Made by a program: the position numbers and the translations under genes. Shown in pieces: positions 1 through 14,733 of a DNA stretch of 64,000 bases. Positions within the stretch are counted from its first letter, which is position 1. Every line of letters begins with the position of its first letter. The notes beneath the pieces were generated by a model. That model worked only from the letters and a program-made list of their open reading frames with translations, had not been told where the DNA came from and searched no databases. Source of the stretch: Eremophila alpestris peregrina (lineage: Eukaryota > Chordata > Aves > Passeriformes > Alaudidae); contig WMCF01000015.1 of the NCBI GenBank assembly GCA_009792885.1, positions 3,611,076-3,675,075 on the forward strand. Reading direction: 5' to 3'.

Positions 1-3000
1 CAGTGTTTACTTGAACAGTTACTGTTCATTATATTTGCTTCAATGTCTAGAGTAACTTAGCAAGCAGGATGCTTCAGACAAAAAAAAAACCCAAAACTTG
101 TTTACTATACAAGTGGTATAAACGTTGTATGTGAGTACATGCACAAAGACGACAGAGAAAGTTCATTTCCAGCACCATTTAAGCCTTATCAAATTACATC
201 AAATCACTTATTTCAAATGTGCAAACCCACCTTCAGAATTTGCCACTGAGGAGAGAAGCAGCATTTGGAAGAAATGCACCTTAGTTTTGTCTAAGAGTCT
301 TTTAATTTATTTTCTATCAATCCTAATGTTCCACTGGCAGGAATCTTGAAAGCATGGGTAATACTCTGCAACCATCCCAGAGGCTCTAGGACATGATAGG
401 GATGTGTTAGACTGGAGAGGATTCCTCTCATCACAGAGTGTGATCTCTGCTCCTCTCTGCTTTAATGAAGAGACTCTGACACTTCCATGGGAAAAGCAAC
501 CTGAATAAAGGTCTTTGTAAAAGAAAACTTGCTCCAAAGATAATCTTTATCTTTGTTGAATATGGGGAAATCCTGTATGAGATAGTTTGAAGGAGATACC
601 TGACTTTGGGATGGCTAAATTTCATTTAAATACATCATCCCTTCAGAAATTATGTTTTAGGCTATATATTGTTTACATTTTAGAAGCAGAGAAGAACAGA
701 TGACAGAGCAACATCGATGCACCTGCAATGGCACTGAAGGAGTGGGAAAGGCAGTGGGTCCAGCAGGAGCAAGTGGTGTGTACAACAGGGTTGCTCTCTA
801 TCAGTTGCCCCACTTGACAGGTTTTTATCTCCACTTAGATTAATAAATCAAATAACCAAACCGCCTTCTTGTTTTATTACTTGTTTGAACTGTTTTATGC
901 GTTTAACTGGTGCTGAACCATGAATACATGAAAGCAACGAAAAAGCAGGCATATACAGTGGGCAAACACACAAATCAAACAAAAGAGAAAGGCCCCTTTT
1001 GTGTTCAAACTAGCAAATTTCAGTTTAATGCAGCCAGATCTGCTGCTGGAAACTCCATCTCATACCGGCTGGACAGATTATGCCATTGTGCTGTTCAGAT
1101 GTTACTGCTGGCAACTGCTCACACGGGTTTGCATTTCCACCAGCAAGCTGATCATATTGACAGATTTAGGTCAAAGCACTGAGGAAGCAATTCACACCTG
1201 GTCTGGAGATCTGGACAGGCTAATACATACTGATGAAAACCTTCACTGTATTTAGACCAAGAGTCTATTTTTTTCAGTGCTGTTGCAGCTTGCTCACTGT
1301 ATCAGCAGTCATGTACAGACAAGCTACCTTCTAAAAGCTGGAAGGGTTTACCTTCCTATACTTGGTGTTTTAAAATGGCCCAGTTGGCTTTGTTGGCTTT
1401 CAAGTTTCTTTTGTATAATTTAGCTACTGCTTCATGTAAAATCCTTAAAACTTATCTTTTTATTCAAAACAAATAGTACTCAAGTAAACTTAGAAGACAT
1501 GGAAGCAATAAGCACCAAGTTATCTCCACCAATGAATTTCCTCTCTTCCTGTGTTTCTCAAAAACTCTAGCCTATTCACATCCCACAGTAATGTATATTG
1601 AAAGCAATGCAAATGCTGAACGCATTGCTTGTGTTAAACTAAAAATCATCTGTTATAGCAGACCTGTAAGTCCTGATCATGCTTCCATTGCAAACACAGG
1701 ACACAGATCCATCAGTGAGTTCCCTTGTCCAATGCCTCTGTCCAGAGCAGGTACAGCAGCTCAAGCATTTTGAACAGTGCCCACTGTGAGCAGGCAGCAG
1801 GCCACCCAAGAGACATCCCAGACACCAACGAGCACTTTTGTAAAGTACTTTCTTCTTCACTTCCAACCAAACTTGAAAGAATTGAGATGTGTCAACACTG
1901 TGTTAGGTCTTCCTTTAGAGGATCCTTGTTCAGCAAACTAAGAAGCAGCTGTGTTTTGCTCCAGCTGAGTTTCCCAGGTGGCCTTTTCAGTGCAACCCCA
2001 CTGAGAGACCTTTCCAATGCCACAGCTCAACAGAATATAAAAGGACGTTGCTGTGGCTAGATCATTGCTCCAAAATTAAGCACACAAGCAATCCATTGAA
2101 ATCAGAGTAGCTCCTTTGATTTTGTGGGCTGAATACATTCAGATTAGACCTGAGGCACAAAGTGAAAAACATTTCCACAACAATTTACCATTGTTTTAGA
2201 GATTTTCAAGGGCCAATGAGACCAAATAAAATCCTTAGTAAGCCAATGCAAATAATGACCTTTTAATTCTAAGAACTTTTTCCAGCTTGTGTTGTCTTTC
2301 TTGATCAACAAGTAATACACTCATCCATATCTGAATTCAGAATTACACCTGAATATAGATTTCCTCAACCTGAAATCCAGTAGTCAGTAGAGAGAAATGC
2401 TTGTCAGGAAGGGGCATAAGCAGAAGCAGCATGAACACAGGGATACAATTATTTAATGTTCAGGAGAGATGCCAGGGAAAGAGAGACCGTGGAAGAGCCA
2501 CACTGCATGGGGTAGAAATGTTGATAGAATTTGGGAAAGAGGAACACAGACATGACACAGGCACCTGCAGTCCTTCTTCCTGCACTGTGCTACAACTTCT
2601 CCCCACCCCTGGAAGAGCAGTGCTCAGGTGCTCCAAATCTAAGTCACTTGCACAAGACAAGAGGAAAGAAGAGTAGGGTTGAGAAGAGAAATCTGTAAGT
2701 CATTTTCTAAGTAAAACTCTCGCTTAAAGAAATGGAAGAGAGTGCACTGAATGCACTAGTGTACTGTTTTGCAGTAAAGCAAAAACGTATGGATGCAAGA
2801 GAGTTTGTAGAACAATTCCAGAGTAAATGAAAAATGCTTTGTGATAGCCAGTAAATGGCAAAGATACACTTGGAATTTTGAAAGATGAGCTCCTTTTAAT
2901 ATAGTAAAGAAAAACCCTCCAAAATGATGAGTAAACAGGAGGGCAGACAAGTTTTATTAAAGATTAAACAAAAATAAAAACCCAAAGGAAGTCCCTTTTC

Positions 3001-3942
3001 CTTTCACTTTTTTTTTTTTTATAAGAGTACTTCTTAAGCTGGAATAGAGGAACCACACACCACAGTGAGTGTGCCTTAGTGGCACTCAGTATTGAGAAGC
3101 ATTTCTTAGATGCCTTAAAATTCATGTGCTTTTTGACTATTACTGCTCAGGACTAATTGTGTCTCATTAGAGCCACTTGGGTGTCATTTGGGTACATGTA
3201 ATTGTGGGTCAGTGTAGTTCATTCTGCTCAGATGTTTGACAAGATACTCCCTGTCCTGAAGGAAATGTGTTTTACCTCAACAAGTATGAAATATCTGCAG
3301 ACATTGAGGCAATTTTCACCATCACAAAATCACTGAGGTAAGGGGAATACCACAACCCTATAAACTCTATAGTTTTTATTTTCCCTACACCAGGAATTTA
3401 CTTATTCAAAGGGGAAGGAGATATATATTTTACATGTTAGGTGGTAAAGGATCCTTTTATCTCAGAATAAGAGCTCTCAAACTTGAGAATGTTTACTCTC
3501 CCTCCTGTCCTCTGGGCAAACAAGATGCAGTGCATTTTACCAGTGCTCTGGGGGGGTGTGTGCACAAAGCTTTAAAAGTTCCTGTTTATTCTGAGTGGAC
3601 ATTTGAGATCCTGGGACACCGATCATAAAACTAGGCCTTTTTTCTTTTATACTTTGCCAGCAGCAGGCTGTTCACTCTTCTGTGGCAGCATACATACATA
3701 TATAACAGCTTTTGGATCATCTGAAAGACCACATAAATGCAAGCTATAAGGAAGGTAGTGAAACTTGAGAATCATGTGTAGCTTGTCAGACTGGGAATTA
3801 TGACAGCCATCTACTTTAAGAATGAGACTATAAAGCTCTCATGAGAAAATCCATTCTAATTAAAGCATCCACAAACGGCTGCTCATATTTTTTTGAAAAA
3901 ACACAATTACCCCGTGCAGCACTAGCAGTCCTAGTTCTAGTG

Positions 3943-3990
3943 AAAAAAAAAATCAAAAAAACCCAAACAAAAACAAAACAAACAACAAAG
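3943..3990. repeat. A-rich low-complexity tract
   Basis: Runs of A are interrupted by single C or CCC (for example AACCCAAACAAAAACAAAAC). The composition resembles decayed poly-A or simple-repeat DNA. No attached retroposon was recognised. Confidence 0.75.
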
Positions 3991-4414
3991 CTGTGCAGTA
4001 TTACTGAGTCATATGTTAGTGTGACAACTCCTGTTTATCTTAACTTTCTGCAGCTTTAAACATGAAATCTAAGAGGGAGGAAGCAGGAAGACAATTTAGC
4101 GGTCAAGAATAGCTGGTGTGAAAGGAAGGGAGGGAGCTTTCCCCTTGGGCTGTGAAAAGATAACTTGCAAAGTCCTGCTGTTTCTTTCAAAATCCACTTA
4201 AAATTTGGGATAGTGATTTACTGAACACAAAAGTTCTGATACTCAATAGAAGTAATTTATGCCAACTTTTTTTTTTTTTTCAAAAATAGTAATTACCTTC
4301 TTTTGGTCCAAAAGATTTTTTTAGAAATAAACAGGTTCCATAAAATGAACACGAATATTGTAGGTGACCTTGTGCACACATTCATATTATTTTGTGGTAT
4401 ATCTTATAAACATA

Positions 4415-4526
4415 AACTGGCTTGGGTTGGAAGGGACCTTAGAGATCATCTATTTCCAACCCCTCTTCCATGGGCAGGGACACCTTCCATTAGACCAGAT
4501 TCCTCACAATTCCATCCAACCTTGTC
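4415..4526 (-). mobile_element. CR1 LINE 3'-end fragment
   Basis: The plus strand reads GGGTTGGAAGGGACCTTAGA followed by GATCATCT, CCAACCCC and CATGGGCAGGGACACCTTCC. This is the reverse complement of the standard avian CR1 3' untranslated end, so the element lies on the minus strand. Only about 110 bases remain, which fits the severe 5' truncation typical of CR1. The similarity fades after ATCCAACCTTGTCTT. Confidence 0.9.
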
Positions 4527-4584
4527 TTTTTTCCTTTATTTTCTATAATGATTTTGAAATCTAATTTCCATTGTTCACAATAGT

Positions 4585-4668
4585 AAAACAAAACAAAACC
4601 ACAAAAAACCAAAATACACAAAAAAAACCCCAACAAACAAACAAGCAAACAAAAAACCCACAAAAGAA
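4585..4668. repeat. A-rich (AAAC)n-like low-complexity tract
   Basis: About 85 bases of AAAAC, CAAAC and AACCCC mixtures lie just right of the CR1 fragment. No longer retroposon body is visible. Confidence 0.75.
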
Positions 4669-7600
4669 CCCCTGGTAGGTACAAACAGGTTCTTGTCATT
4701 CAAGTGAAAAAAAAAAAAGTTTTGTTTCTAATTCTGGTTTTTAAAATGGTTTTAGAATGTATCTTTTGATACACTTACATTTCCTTTGGGGAAGGGAAAA
4801 GATATTCCAGCATTTTAGACAGCTGTGCATATGTCCCCATTTAGGGGTTTTTGCATTCAGTAGTTGTAACGGGGAGCAAAACTGGCTCAACTTTGCTGCC
4901 TTGTACATTACAGGGAGATGGATTTTCTCCCCACCATGAAACTAGCAACAAATATGGTAAAAAAGTAAAGCTTTGGACATCAGCAAACAGGAGTTTCTAC
5001 AGCTCTTCACATGTCTGCATGATTTTGAGGACATAGCCTGTATAAGTCTGCAATCTTGCCACCAAGTGGAATGAAGATTTAGAGACATGCACATTCACAT
5101 AGTCAGAAGCCACAGGAACTGCTGACCCTGGCATCCTTTTTTCCACTATAATAATTACACTGTTGTAGCACCTCCACTCCAAAATTCATTTCCACAGCTT
5201 AAAAAGAAGCCAGCATGTGATTAAGCAAACTGCTATCTGTAAAAGAAAATCTAGGACTTCTAGAAAAATGCTCCACAATTATTTTTAGAGATGAAAAAGC
5301 TGCACAAAAATGTAGCACATATGCAAGAGACCACTGAATGTTTCTTGAGCATAGGTTGTTGGTTTATGTAGAGGCTCTCAGGTAGACACTGTGGCTGTTT
5401 GATGGTGACCTCTGATGTGAATGCTGCTTTCCCAGAAGTGCCAGAGCACTTGGCACAAACCCCAAAGTCATGAGACTTGCATGAGACACAGACATTACCA
5501 TCTGTACCTTCGACCTCTTTTGTAAAATGTTCAGAACTGCCACTGTTCTCCCTTGAATGGCTGCTAAAAAGCCTAACAAATCAGTTAATAAAGTACACTG
5601 AGGCTTTCTCACAGCATGAGTATTTGGTTCTCTGGGACAGAAGAAAATGAAAAAAAGAGCTATCAATGCAGAGCTGCAATTCCATCTTAGAAAATGAAAG
5701 TTTATTTTAGGACCACTAAGACACACAGAACGAGATCCTCAGAATGGCAGCTTTATTGAAGCCTGCTAAACTTACTGGATGTAGCTCAGTTAAATATATG
5801 GGCCTCAGTTTTTAAGAAGTAGTATTTTAAAAATGTTTGAGAACTGTAAATTAATGCATGAGTGCTTTGGCTCTTCAGATTCAGAACAGCCCATATAGGT
5901 TTGCAGTTAAATGTTTATTAAATATACATTGCAATCAATGTTAGGTACCTATTTTCATACTTTCCTGAATAGGAGCAATACCAGTGTTGTTTAAGAGCTT
6001 TCTCAGTCCATTTCTTCCAGCTGCAGTTATGAAAACAATCAGATAGATAGGGCTGTTTCTGAGGCTTCAAAAGAGAACTTCATGTCCCCTGTGTGTGGTG
6101 AAACAATATCTATTTATTGTTCATTTCACAGAATACAAACTCTCTAAACTATTTTTGCAACTGTATTTTCACAGTGTTCATTTCTTTGGTATCTGGAGAG
6201 GTTAAAGAGCCTTCTCATCTACAGCAAAAGCAATAATGTTTCTGCCAATACCCAGAATGAAGCTGAAACAGCACTCAAAATACATCTTGAATAAATGTTC
6301 AGAAACATATCCTTAGGGTAGTTTTCCTTGTTACTGGCAAATCAAGTTTGCGTGTGTCTGATAAAACGGTTTGAACTACGGAAGTTTAATGCTGCAAAGA
6401 ATGTTTGATGATGTTAGGACATGCCGTATGATAAGCTCAGAGCAACTCACAATTCTCCTACTGCACCAATTTTTGCTACTAAAAAAAAAATCTATCAGAT
6501 TTATTGAGCTGGACACTCACTTTCTTCATCTTTCTAGTTACTGGCATTTTACAGTTAACTTCTGAAGTTGTGCCTCTTACCTTCTTTTGGTAAGCCTGAG
6601 GATTTGCATTAACTTGTCTTTGTTACAGCACATGACATAAAACTCCCTGAACTATTTTTCCTAAATGATCAAAATGATAGTCAATTACTTTTACATTACA
6701 CAAGTCAGAAACAAGGTACATATTTTTGCCAGTGAGGAGGAGAATTAGCAAAAGAAAACCTTATGCGGGAAAAATTATTCTCTCTCCTGAGCATTTCAAA
6801 TCATTACTAGGTAACTTCCCAGAGATTCAACTAAACACAGAGGTCAGTGGTGAGATAAGTGGGTAAACTTGTAGAAAACAGGAAAGATTTTAATCAACAT
6901 AGAGTCATAAAAGCAAAGCATATTAAGCCAAGCCAAAGGAAAAAAAGCGAGGGTGCATTAAATAAGCTTAAACCCTCTAATTGAATTCTAACAAATGAAT
7001 TGGAGGACTTTACTGGGCAGAGATGCTCTTGCACAGCCACCTCTGTAATTGTCACCCCAGCAATGTTTTATGTTCACCCCACTATGTAAACTCCCGCCTA
7101 GGAGTGAGGAGACCAAGCCAGTTATGAAAGACACCCCCAGACACTGCAGGCTCCAGGATGGTGGGAAATATGGATCCAGTTTCTATTCATTTAATTCAAA
7201 TAGGAGCCCCTAGAAACTGAGGAATTATATTGCACAATACTATTTTCAGTTGCAACATTAATTCCATTTTCTTCTACTTGTGAAACTTCTACTTTTCAGA
7301 AACAGAGTTTCCCAATGTCCTATCAATGCTTGTGGTGGTGTCAGAACCACGGAGAACAAAAAGGAAAGCTTTTCAGTTCTCTTTTGGTTTTTACCTGTTG
7401 AAACATTCAACTGGTATTTTGGCTGACACAAAGCTCTGGTCAAAACGGAGAACTGGGATCATGCTAGATGACAAAAATCAGTGCTCAGCAACAGCCTGAC
7501 TGCAGTAGGCTTGATTTGGTGGTGACTCTGCACCATTTCAGGTAATAAAATGTTCCTTGATTTCTTCCAGGACACACAAACTGCAGACAGTTTTTGTTCT

Positions 7601-10600
7601 GGAAACTTTTCAAAACCAGTGCACACTGAAAGCCTCTGAAAACTGAGCTCAAGCTTTTTAAAAGAGGTACTCCATAAAAGTATTTGCAAAATATTTGTGG
7701 ATGGATGCATTTGCCCTTGGCTATTATGTTCCAGTTTGCATCTGCAGAGCAATAAAAAGAAGCATGTTTGTTTGGCTTATAGCTTTAAGAATAGCAACTA
7801 AAGACTGAGGCAATTAATATTAGGATTTTAAGACTGCTAATTTTCCCCTCTGTGATCTCCCCTCTTCTGGTCACATTTTGAAATAATAATTACAACTCTT
7901 GTAAGCCATGTCCAGGAATAAAACCCGAACAGGCAGAAACCACAGGTTCTGTCTGCTAATGCTAGTTACTACCACCTGCACAAAGGTTTGCAATGCTGAG
8001 TACATCTAACAGCTGCAGCCTCTTGCAGAAAAAAGCATTGGAAAAGGCTAGAGATGCAGTTCAGATTCTCCTGCTGAACACAATCCTTTCTGTGATAATG
8101 TACACAGGCTGCATCTACATCTTGTACCTACATTTGTCATGAGTGCTGTATAGTAAACTCTTCAGGGAGATTTCCAAACTTTTTTTTTCCCTTAAGAAAT
8201 AGAGCAAATAAAATGAACTGTAGGCATTTAACCTGCACGGTAATTCCTGTATTTAAGACCTGTTTAATCTACAGAAATAGTCCCAGGAGAAAAGCAAACA
8301 ATCAATCCCAACCCAACCCAACCAACACAGTGTTTCCTTTCCCTTAACCATTAGTATTCAAAATTATGCAAAGTTATTCTCTCTCTGGCCTGAAATTTCC
8401 AGTAGTCTTTTCTGTCCAGTTTTACAGGAGAGGCTGAGGGAACTTCATGGCAGTGGCACTCTTTTGGAACCTATAAAATAGGTCTGCCACTTCTTCAGGA
8501 AGCATTATAACCATTGATGGCTGCAGAGAGGGTCGTTGGCTCTCTTAAGGCTGGTAGTTCTGTCCAGGTCTCACATATATGCTAAATATGAGAGACAGGA
8601 TTTAGGTTAAGCAGCAGACCCACAAATAATGCACAATATTTAAATATTAGTTCACACCCTGGTTCCTTTTAGGCTGCTTCAGGTAACTCTCTCCAAGATA
8701 AATTTAGTTCCAGAAGACGCCTCAGCTGTGCAGCCATGAGCCAGTTTGTGCCATTTGGCTTTCAGGCCAGGGGTTGGCTCATGGCCCTTTTTTAATTAGC
8801 ACCATAAACATCTCTTCAAAGAACATATGTGGGTGTCAACCCTCATTAGAGGATTTGTGGTTGTGAATCCCAAGTGAACAGTCATCACTGTTGAAGAATT
8901 AATTTAAGCACCTGCAGTCTAGAAAAAAAGGAAGGATTTAATTAGAATTTTTTATTAGTTAGCCCTAATGGGAGCACTCCTCTGAGGTGTTTCTCTTTCC
9001 CTCAGCAATAAGGATGCTTCCTTACTTTACTTGGTGTTTTGGATTGCCAACTAAGACAGAAATGCCAAAGGTAAGACATCACATTTTGTACCACGTAGTC
9101 ACCCACCTCCACAATCAGATCCACCCCTAGACTCCTCCATGAAGAATTTTTCTTTTACAGGTTTTCACCAGACTTTGACTTAATCTCTGCTCCTTCAGCC
9201 TCTGCTGATGCAAATTTAAATGAACAACAGAAGTTTGGTGGTTGGAACTGCTTAGAAGTGGTTAAGAGGCCAGGCAGGACAGAACCTCACACACTGGGAA
9301 AATGAAGAGTGTAACAAAATTTTATAACATCGAATAACCAAACCATGTTCTTTTCCCTCTGCTGTTTTTCAAGTCATCATAGATGCTATCACTCCTGCTC
9401 TTCCTTTCCCCTTTAAGGGGTCAGCATCAGCTCAGGGATAACCACAGTCGTGCGGTCACTGGCTCAGAGTCCTTGATCCCAGAACTAATATTTCAAGACC
9501 AGTTCCTGTGGCAAATCCAAAAAAGAGGATGCCAAAAAAAGTTGCCAGAGACCTTTCCCTTTCAAGCACAAACAATCTAAACGATATCTGATTTGCTCTA
9601 TAAAAAGTACACATGGCTTGGTTTGGTTTGTATTATATTACTTTTTTTCCTTGCTTTTCAGACTTTTAAACTCTTCAAGGCAGGAACCTGTTCTTGACTT
9701 GATCCAGTTTTACCTCCTGAACAATGCACAGCAGCTGAACAGGTCTAATTCTGCACTAACACTGAATATCAGAGAACAGGATGGTATTTTTTGTTCAGAT
9801 ATTGTAACGCACAAAATACCAAATTGTTTGGATTGTGATGGAAAGGCTAGTGCATGCATAACTAATATTAACTATCAGAACACCACGTGTTCTAGCCCAG
9901 ATACTCTGGTTCACTACTATATTTGTGAGCCACCTCAATATAATGTAATATAATAACAAATATGGGTGAACCACAATTGTCTCAGTTTTATACCATCCTC
10001 TCTCCTTCTTCTCCTCATTCTTGACAGCTGGATTAGCAGCTGGCACCTGTAAGAGTGGACACAAGAAAACACTTAATATTTCCTTCATTTTCTGCTACCT
10101 GAATTCAGGTCATACCAGTATCCTGTCTCTCCAACATCCCAGGAAGATCCACTGTCCTTCAGGGTAAGAATCAGTATGCGTGAGATTAAGGATAAGTAGC
10201 ATTTATCAGTGCTTTTGGTGTGTCTGGAGATTTTCTAAGCCAGCTCTCTGTTAACATCTCAAAGGAAACAGCATAGGAACAATTAAGTGGCTCCCTGTTG
10301 CAAATTTTTGACTGTTGTTGCACATGACAGATCAGTACCTCCTATGGAAGTCTCCTGTCTTCAAACATGTGCTGTTTCCTTCAATTATCTTTATTTCTGC
10401 TTCTCTTTCTCCCCTTTCCTTTTACTTGTATTTGTCCTATTTTTTGCATAACATGAAAATATGAAATTTCATCAGTATACAGAACAAAAACCAGAACTTA
10501 ACAAGCTGTGCATAATTATTTCCTTATGGATTCCTAAACTTGCTACCCAGACTTTGCTCATTGATTATATGCATTGATAACATACTATAATCCCATTTAC

Positions 10601-13278
10601 ACAGCATATGTTCTGTACAAGAATTTATTTTCAAATTTGAATGATGAAGTTCTGTTTTTCTGCTGCTATTCTTCATTGCTATTTGTGTACAATAGAATCA
10701 AAAATCATTTGCTTCACTGTAGTTCCCATAAAACCTAGACAGTAACTCTATGAGTACATGGTAAGTTTGCGAAAACAAGAACTGTATAAGGAGAAACTCA
10801 TTATGAAAAAACACAAAAATTATCAGCCTTAAAGAAAATGTATAGGAAAACACAGTCCAGGTTTTCTGATTTTCAATTTACTGTCCTGACTGTTCCTGTT
10901 TTGGAATTGGTTCTGCAATTCACTGGCAGCTGGGAGAGCTTTATTCACATGACAAAGTGCACAGATCATAGGCAATGCCCTCACTTAGACTGCCAGCTGC
11001 TTTGGACAAGGCTTTTTGGCTTTATTCCATGAAGTCCAAGCTGCTTGCAGCCCATAGACACTACCAGAGCCCAAACATTTAATCCCATTACTCAAGTGCA
11101 AGCATGTCAGGCAGGTTTTCTGGTACTACTGAGGTTTCAAGAAAATGCATTCATTTCTACTGCTTTGTGATTCTATCCGCAGGCTAACACATGTCATGAG
11201 ACAGTTTTTGCCATATCTTTTTCTCTACCCAGAGGAAAGGGGAAAAAAAACCCCAAACTATTTCACAACAAACTTAACCGCTCTGTGGAATTAAGGAAAA
11301 GTTTCAAAACAGAGGGCAAAGCCGCCGTTTGCTGCTTCACAAAGGATTAAAGGAATATACAGGAGATGTACTTCATAAGTTCTCTTCAAGGAGATGGCCT
11401 GCTTTTATGTAAACTGCCTTTCATCTTATCATATATTGTTCACACTGAGGATATAAAGTAGACAGGATATAGAGTGAGGCTATGAAATGGTGCAGAAGGA
11501 AGCAAGGCTCTTTCCAGCAGTTTGTGTTCCGAAACACTGCTGAAACACTCCAGGATTTCCACATCTCCCTGTCTTTCTTGGAAATATGCTTGTGCTTATA
11601 TAAACCCCACACGCACCTGTGATTCATATTTTGAAGCAGGACATGAATTTCTTGAACAAACTGTTGGTTTCATCTATATGGAGACAGTAAGTCTAAGGCT
11701 TTCCATGATGGAGTCCTCCATTATGTTAATGCCCCTTAAGGGTAGTTTTTGTTCTGCTACATTATAAAGTTAACTTGGATTTTTATGAAAACTTGATACT
11801 TTTCAATCAATATTGGCATTTACACTCAATTCCATATAAAGAGATTGTGTGCCAGGGAAAATGATCATCCTAATTGTCTGGAATAGCTTGCCAAATAAAT
11901 AGCACATTTCTTCCTGTTTCCTTTGGAAAACAGATCGTTGACAATGCAAAACCATCTAAACCACTATTTTTAACAGAATGTTCTGTGCACTGAGTTTGGA
12001 ATTCCACAGAAGTACAAAATATCCATACCCAGACACTGAATTTTATTCCAAGCCATTTTCACTCAATGCTATTGGATAAACTGCTTTCTGTGTTAACTTT
12101 AAGATACTGACCTGTGAAAATACAGTAATGAAACCTCATTTTAAATGGAATTTAGCAAGACAATATCAGGAAGATCATTTTTTCCCTGTGTCCAATTTCA
12201 GAGGTGCTAAAACTCTTACCACTTGAACTAGATGCAGCTGGGGCTGCAAGTACTCAGTGCTTCAGAAAAGCATGCCCATATTGTCAGACTATGCATAATT
12301 ACATTTGGCTCCTCATCAAAGAGAATCACTCAGCTCACACACAAACCACAGGGCTGGATAACAAAGCCACAGATTTGTTATCAGCTATCAGGCTGATAGT
12401 ATTGAACATGGTAAGGCAGATGCATGGTCTCCCTCCACCCAACCCACCCAACCACAGATCTCCTCCTGCACAGGATGAGCCAAAGTAATCAGATGTCTTC
12501 AGAAGCAAGATAAGCTCACACAGCTTCTGGATCAGACTGCACTTATCAATGAGATGAGAGCATAATTGAAAGAGTTGAGCCCAGCTGCACCAACCCAAGT
12601 AGCTGCATCTGTAAATTAGGCAGAACCCATTTTATATCATCAGTGCTGTTTCCCATTGATTGAAAAGATCAGGTGCTAAAAGTGCTCCTTTTCCTAAGGC
12701 AGAAGTAGGTTGTTTAATTTGAATTCAGATGCAGTGAAGAGCAAGCCATTGATACAGCTACACATATTTGTCTGATTTTTTTCCCTTCTTTCATATATAG
12801 AAAAATCCTTTCCATTGAATATGCATACCTACTCAGAGCTGCATAATTTATGGCAGTCAGTGACTGCCTAGATAAACATGGATTAAATCAAAACACATTT
12901 TTATGATTTTCTTTGGCTTAAGAAAATATCAGTCCTTCTACATAACTTTTTTCTTCTGAGTTCCTGAACTTTCATTTCAATTATTTACATTTTAAAGGAA
13001 CTGAATGGGATATTAGTTATGTAAAGAAACTGTATTATACCCTGATGCTAGTATTGGAATATCTCAGTTTTAGAAACAATGTCAGTCTCCTAGAGAGGTC
13101 AGTATTCATTAAACATATTGCTAAAATTGAATTCAACACATTTGTATTGGCTCAGTGAAATTCCTAAGAAAGGAAAAAGCATGTATCAAGGGTTCCAAAA
13201 ACAAAGTTAGTATAATCTCCTGCAGGAAGGGTTGAAAAGCAAAAGAAACATTATCAGTACATTTTCTGTTTTCTATAG

Positions 13279-13293
13279 AAAAAAAAAAAAAAA
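13279..13293. repeat. Poly-A tract (A15)
   Basis: An uninterrupted run of 15 A in intergenic DNA, with no recognisable retrocopy directly upstream. Confidence 0.85.
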
Positions 13294-14282
13294 GTTCCAA
13301 AAATTTCAGTTTAGGTGTATTGTAGTTGACATCCTCATCATGTTATCTGCTGCTTCTATTACTGAAAAATTCAGTCTTGGATACAGATAATACACCTTGT
13401 TTAGTAACATCTGCGTGCAGACTGCAAAATATTAAGGGTTGGCTGGATAGCTAGAGCTCAGCTTGGGAATTTGGCCACAGGCTCATTCCTTCTATATGTC
13501 TGGCCACAAAGACAAAGGAATATTTCATTTTTCTAGGGGAACAACAGAAATGTCAGGGGCAAGAAGTGAATAGAAACAAAGAAGAAATATTATTTCAATT
13601 TTTTTTAGCACCGGAGAAACATTATTTTAATTCTTGTAACTAAAAGAATAGTCAAAATAGAAAAATACAGCAATAAATGCATGAGCATAAGGAAAGAACT
13701 CTACAAAGATCATGTCTGAAAAGGCAAAACCTTATTTTTTAGCTATGTTCACAGAACAAAAATAACATGCTTGAATATCACTGTCTAGTTGGACTCTGCC
13801 CCAGAACTGAGACTCTTTTAAGCACTCCATCTTAGCAAGAAAGGAATGCCTCCTCTCTGGTACCTTCACAGAAGGCAGCAGGCAGCCAAGGCTGCATCTG
13901 GGTGCCAGGTGTGCAGCAGGCACCTGTGCTCCTGGGAAACAACAAGGCTACTGCAGAGCAATGGATCTGCCCTGCTGATCAACACTGCATGGCCAAGTCT
14001 ACTCCATGCTTAGGAGCCACATGACTTTTTTTCTGCCCAGCCACAAGAACAATTTGCACAGCCCAGTCTCTTTCAGACAGATGTTCAATCCCTCTTCAAA
14101 GAGAGCTGAATTGACTAGAGAAGCAGCGAAATACCTAACAGAAGTATGCCTTCATTTTGCATATTTGTCACATTTTTTTTCAAGTACAAGTCACTTGGTA
14201 GTCTGTAAACACTATCCATTGAATATCTAACTGTATTTTCATTCAATTTTGACATCTGCATCTGGGAAATGTGCATCCTTTT

Positions 14283-14733
14283 GATGACTGAAGGAGGGCC
14301 ACAGCATGATTAGAGGGATGGAGCACCTCTCCCATAAGAAAAGCCTGAGAAAATTAGGGTTATTCAGGTTGCAGAAGAGAAGGCTTTAGGGTAAACTAAT
14401 TGTGGCCTTCCAGTACCTGAAAGCAGCCTAGAAAGAAAGCTGGAGACTGTTTACTAGAACATATAGGGGTAGGACAAGGGGGGATGGCTTCAAACTGAAA
14501 CAGGGTAGGTTTAGATTAGATGTTAGGAAGAAATTCTTTACTCTGAGGGTGGTGAGGAACAGCAACACTTGCCCACAGAAGTTGTGGATGCCCCATCCCT
14601 GGAAATGTTTAAGGCCAGTTAGAGCCAGTGGGCATACCTGGCCTAGTGGAAGGTGTCTCTGCCTGTGGTGGAGGGTGTTGGAACTAGATTATCTTTAAGC
14701 TCCCTTCCAACCCAAACCATTCCATGATTATGC
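14283..14733 (+). mobile_element. CR1 LINE 3'-end copy (about 450 bp)
   Basis: The segment follows the avian CR1 3' end in order: an AGAGGGATGGAGCACCTCTC block, GGCTTCAAACTGAAACAGGG, TTAGATGTTAGGAAGAAATT, GGTGGTGAGGAACAGCAACA, and finally CTTCCAACCCAAACCATTCC with ATGATTATG. The last part is a decayed version of the terminal ATTCTATG repeats of CR1. The copy is 5'-truncated and has no usable reading frame. The left boundary is approximate. Confidence 0.93.
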
